This document shows, in pieces, positions 38,361-39,576 of a DNA stretch of 39,576 nucleotides; position 1 is the stretch's first letter; every line of letters begins with the position of its first letter. A program made the position numbers and the translations under genes. The DNA is from Rhodocyclaceae bacterium (GTDB lineage: Bacteria; Pseudomonadota; Gammaproteobacteria; Burkholderiales; Rhodocyclaceae), in the NCBI GenBank assembly GCA_029982755.1, contig JARRBR010000016.1, positions 1 through 39,576 on the forward strand, in the 5' to 3' direction. The notes under the pieces were generated by a model. It worked only from the letters and a program-made list of their open reading frames with translations, had not been told where the DNA came from and made no database searches.

Positions 38361-39576
38361 AGGTCGCGCTGCGCCGCGTGTTCCTCGCCAGCCTGCTGCG
38401 AAGACGGCTGGCGACCGCGTTGTCGCTGCTGGCGATCGCGCTCGGCGTCGCGCTCGGACTGGCGGTGCAACTGATCCATGCCGCGGCGCTCGACGAGTTC
38501 GGGCGCGGCATCCGGCTGCTGGCGGGCGAAGCCGATCTGCAGCTGGTCGGGGCGCGCGAGGGCTTCGACGAGGCGGTGTTCGCTGTGCTTGCTGCGCGCC
38601 CCGAGGTCGCGGTCGCCAGTCCGGTGCTCGAGATCGAGGCGCGCCTGCCGGGCCGCGACGACAGCCTGCGCATCCTGGGCGTGGATCTGTTCCGCGTGCT
38701 GCGCGTGCAACCCGGCCTGATGCCGCTCGCCGAGTCCGCGGGGACGGAGAACGGGCGCTTCGCCGCCCTGCAACCGGACAACATCTTCCTCGCCGACGAG
38801 GCCCGAATGCGGCTCGCGGAACCCTATCGTGCGGCCGATGACAGCCTCCAGGGGCCGGCGCTGGTCGGGGACCTGCTGCGGGTGCAGTCCGGGGTGCGGA
38901 GCTTCGAGCTGAGGCTCGCCGGGCGGGTGCCGGGGGCATCCGGCGTGCTCGGGGTCATGGACATCGGCGCGGCGCAGCAGCGTTTCGATCGGATCGGCGT
39001 GCTCAGCCGGGTGGACCTGAAGCTCGCCAAGGGCGTGACACCGCAGACGGGCGTCGAGGCCCTGGCGCCCTTGCTGCCGCCCGGCCTGGCGCTGCGCATT
39101 CCGGAGGCGGCCGCAGGGGAGGTGGGCACGCTGTCGCGCGCCTACCGCGTCAACCTGACGATGCTGGCGGCGATCGCGCTGCTGACCGGCGGCTTCCTGG
39201 TGTTCTCGACCCAGTTGCTGGCGGTGGCGCGCCGGCGGCGGGAGTTCGCGCTGCTGCGCGCGCTCGGACTGGAGCGGCGCGAGCTGATGCGGGGCCTGCT
39301 CTCCGAAGGCGCAGCGGTCGGGCTGATCGGCGGCGTGTTCGGGGTCGCGCTCGGCCACCTGCTCGCCGCCGGGGCGTTCCAGCTGGTGGGCGGCGACCTG
39401 GGTGCCGGGTTCTTCCGCGGGCTGAGGCCCGAACTGCAGTTCGACGCCTGGCTCGGCCTGGGCTACCTGCTGCTCGGGGTGCTCGCCGGTGTGGCCGGCA
39501 CCTGGCTGCCGGCGCGTGCGGCTGCGCGGGTCCCGCCGGCACGCGCCCTGCGCGCCGGGGAGGGCGAGCGTGCCGG
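38357..39576 (+). CDS. FtsX/LolC-family ABC permease, 3' truncated by window edge
   Basis: Membrane subunit paired with the upstream ATPase. The visible 406 codons run open to the end of the window. A first membrane segment lies at about 19-40 (ALSLLAIALGVALGLAVQLIH), followed by a large periplasmic MacB-like domain (about 45-265). Three more hydrophobic segments sit near 272-292, 320-345 and 368-387, with the FtsX-domain loop RRREFALLRALGLERREL between the first two. The segment ends ARAAARVPPARALRAGEG, which suggests the first half of a YbbP-type double-FtsX permease rather than a LolC/E end. The ATGA overlap with the ATPase gene sets the start. Confidence 0.9.
   Translation, partial: MKVALRRVFLASLLRRRLATALSLLAIALGVALGLAVQLIHAAALDEFGRGIRLLAGEADLQLVGAREGFDEAVFAVLAARPEVAVASPVLEIEARLPGRDDSLRILGVDLFRVLRVQPGLMPLAESAGTENGRFAALQPDNIFLADEARMRLAEPYRAADDSLQGPALVGDLLRVQSGVRSFELRLAGRVPGASGVLGVMDIGAAQQRFDRIGVLSRVDLKLAKGVTPQTGVEALAPLLPPGLALRIPEAAAGEVGTLSRAYRVNLTMLAAIALLTGGFLVFSTQLLAVARRRREFALLRALGLERRELMRGLLSEGAAVGLIGGVFGVALGHLLAAGAFQLVGGDLGAGFFRGLRPELQFDAWLGLGYLLLGVLAGVAGTWLPARAAARVPPARALRAGEGERA

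Overview
The window is a dense, GC-rich (by eye about two thirds G+C) chromosomal segment from a Gram-negative bacterium. The gene order glnD / map | rpsB-tsf-pyrH-frr-uppS-cdsA-dxr-rseP-bamA-skp-lpxD-fabZ-lpxA-lpxB-rnhB is the classic proteobacterial one. The zipA-ligA pair, the hpnCDE squalene genes and the protein sequences suggest a betaproteobacterium, most likely Rhodocyclales (Thauera/Azoarcus-like). That assignment rests on recognition and was not tested by a search. I see no tRNA, rRNA, CRISPR, insertion sequence, prophage or other mobile element.

Layout. (1) 63-4224, plus strand: zipA, ligA and galU. (2) 4397-6214, minus: typA/bipA, converging on galU across two hairpins. (3) 6343-7598, plus: an MTAP-family phosphorylase (mtnP) and a UPF0114 membrane protein (yqhA); typA and mtnP diverge from a short region with two extended -10 elements. 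(4) 7643-11063, minus: glnD and map. (5) 11384-26483, plus: the long translation / isoprenoid / outer-membrane biogenesis cluster rpsB to rnhB, then a SpoU-type RNA methyltransferase. It starts from a good promoter followed by a roughly 200-nt leader, and it has a hairpin attenuator between rpsB and tsf. (6) 26619-27113, plus: a conserved hypothetical protein. (7) 27133-32201, minus: a complete biotin operon bioA-F-H-C-D in which most genes overlap by a few bases. (8) 32379-34306, plus: yaaA and an M14-family zinc carboxypeptidase. (9) 34321-37404, minus: hpnC-hpnD-hpnE for squalene. (10) 37668-end, plus: an ABC ATPase and its FtsX/LolC-type permease, cut by the window edge.

How the genes work together. 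Block 5 joins ribosome function (S2, EF-Ts, ribosome recycling), UMP synthesis and envelope building: undecaprenyl carrier, CDP-diacylglycerol, the MEP isoprenoid pathway, sigma-E proteolysis, BAM insertion, periplasmic chaperoning and lipid A. DXR (MEP pathway) feeds UppS and also, in principle, the HpnCDE squalene branch. The biotin operon holds both pimeloyl-ACP entry/exit enzymes (BioC, BioH) and the ring-forming enzymes BioF, BioA and BioD; BioB is not in the window.

Most of the window is conserved housekeeping DNA, and I found no convincing new multi-gene system. The items most worth a second look are regulatory and structural: the rpsB leader, inverted repeats that straddle stop codons at convergent gene ends, a recurring extended -10 motif, the enlarged BioC, a cysteine pair in a BamA surface loop and the uncharacterised 164-residue protein.
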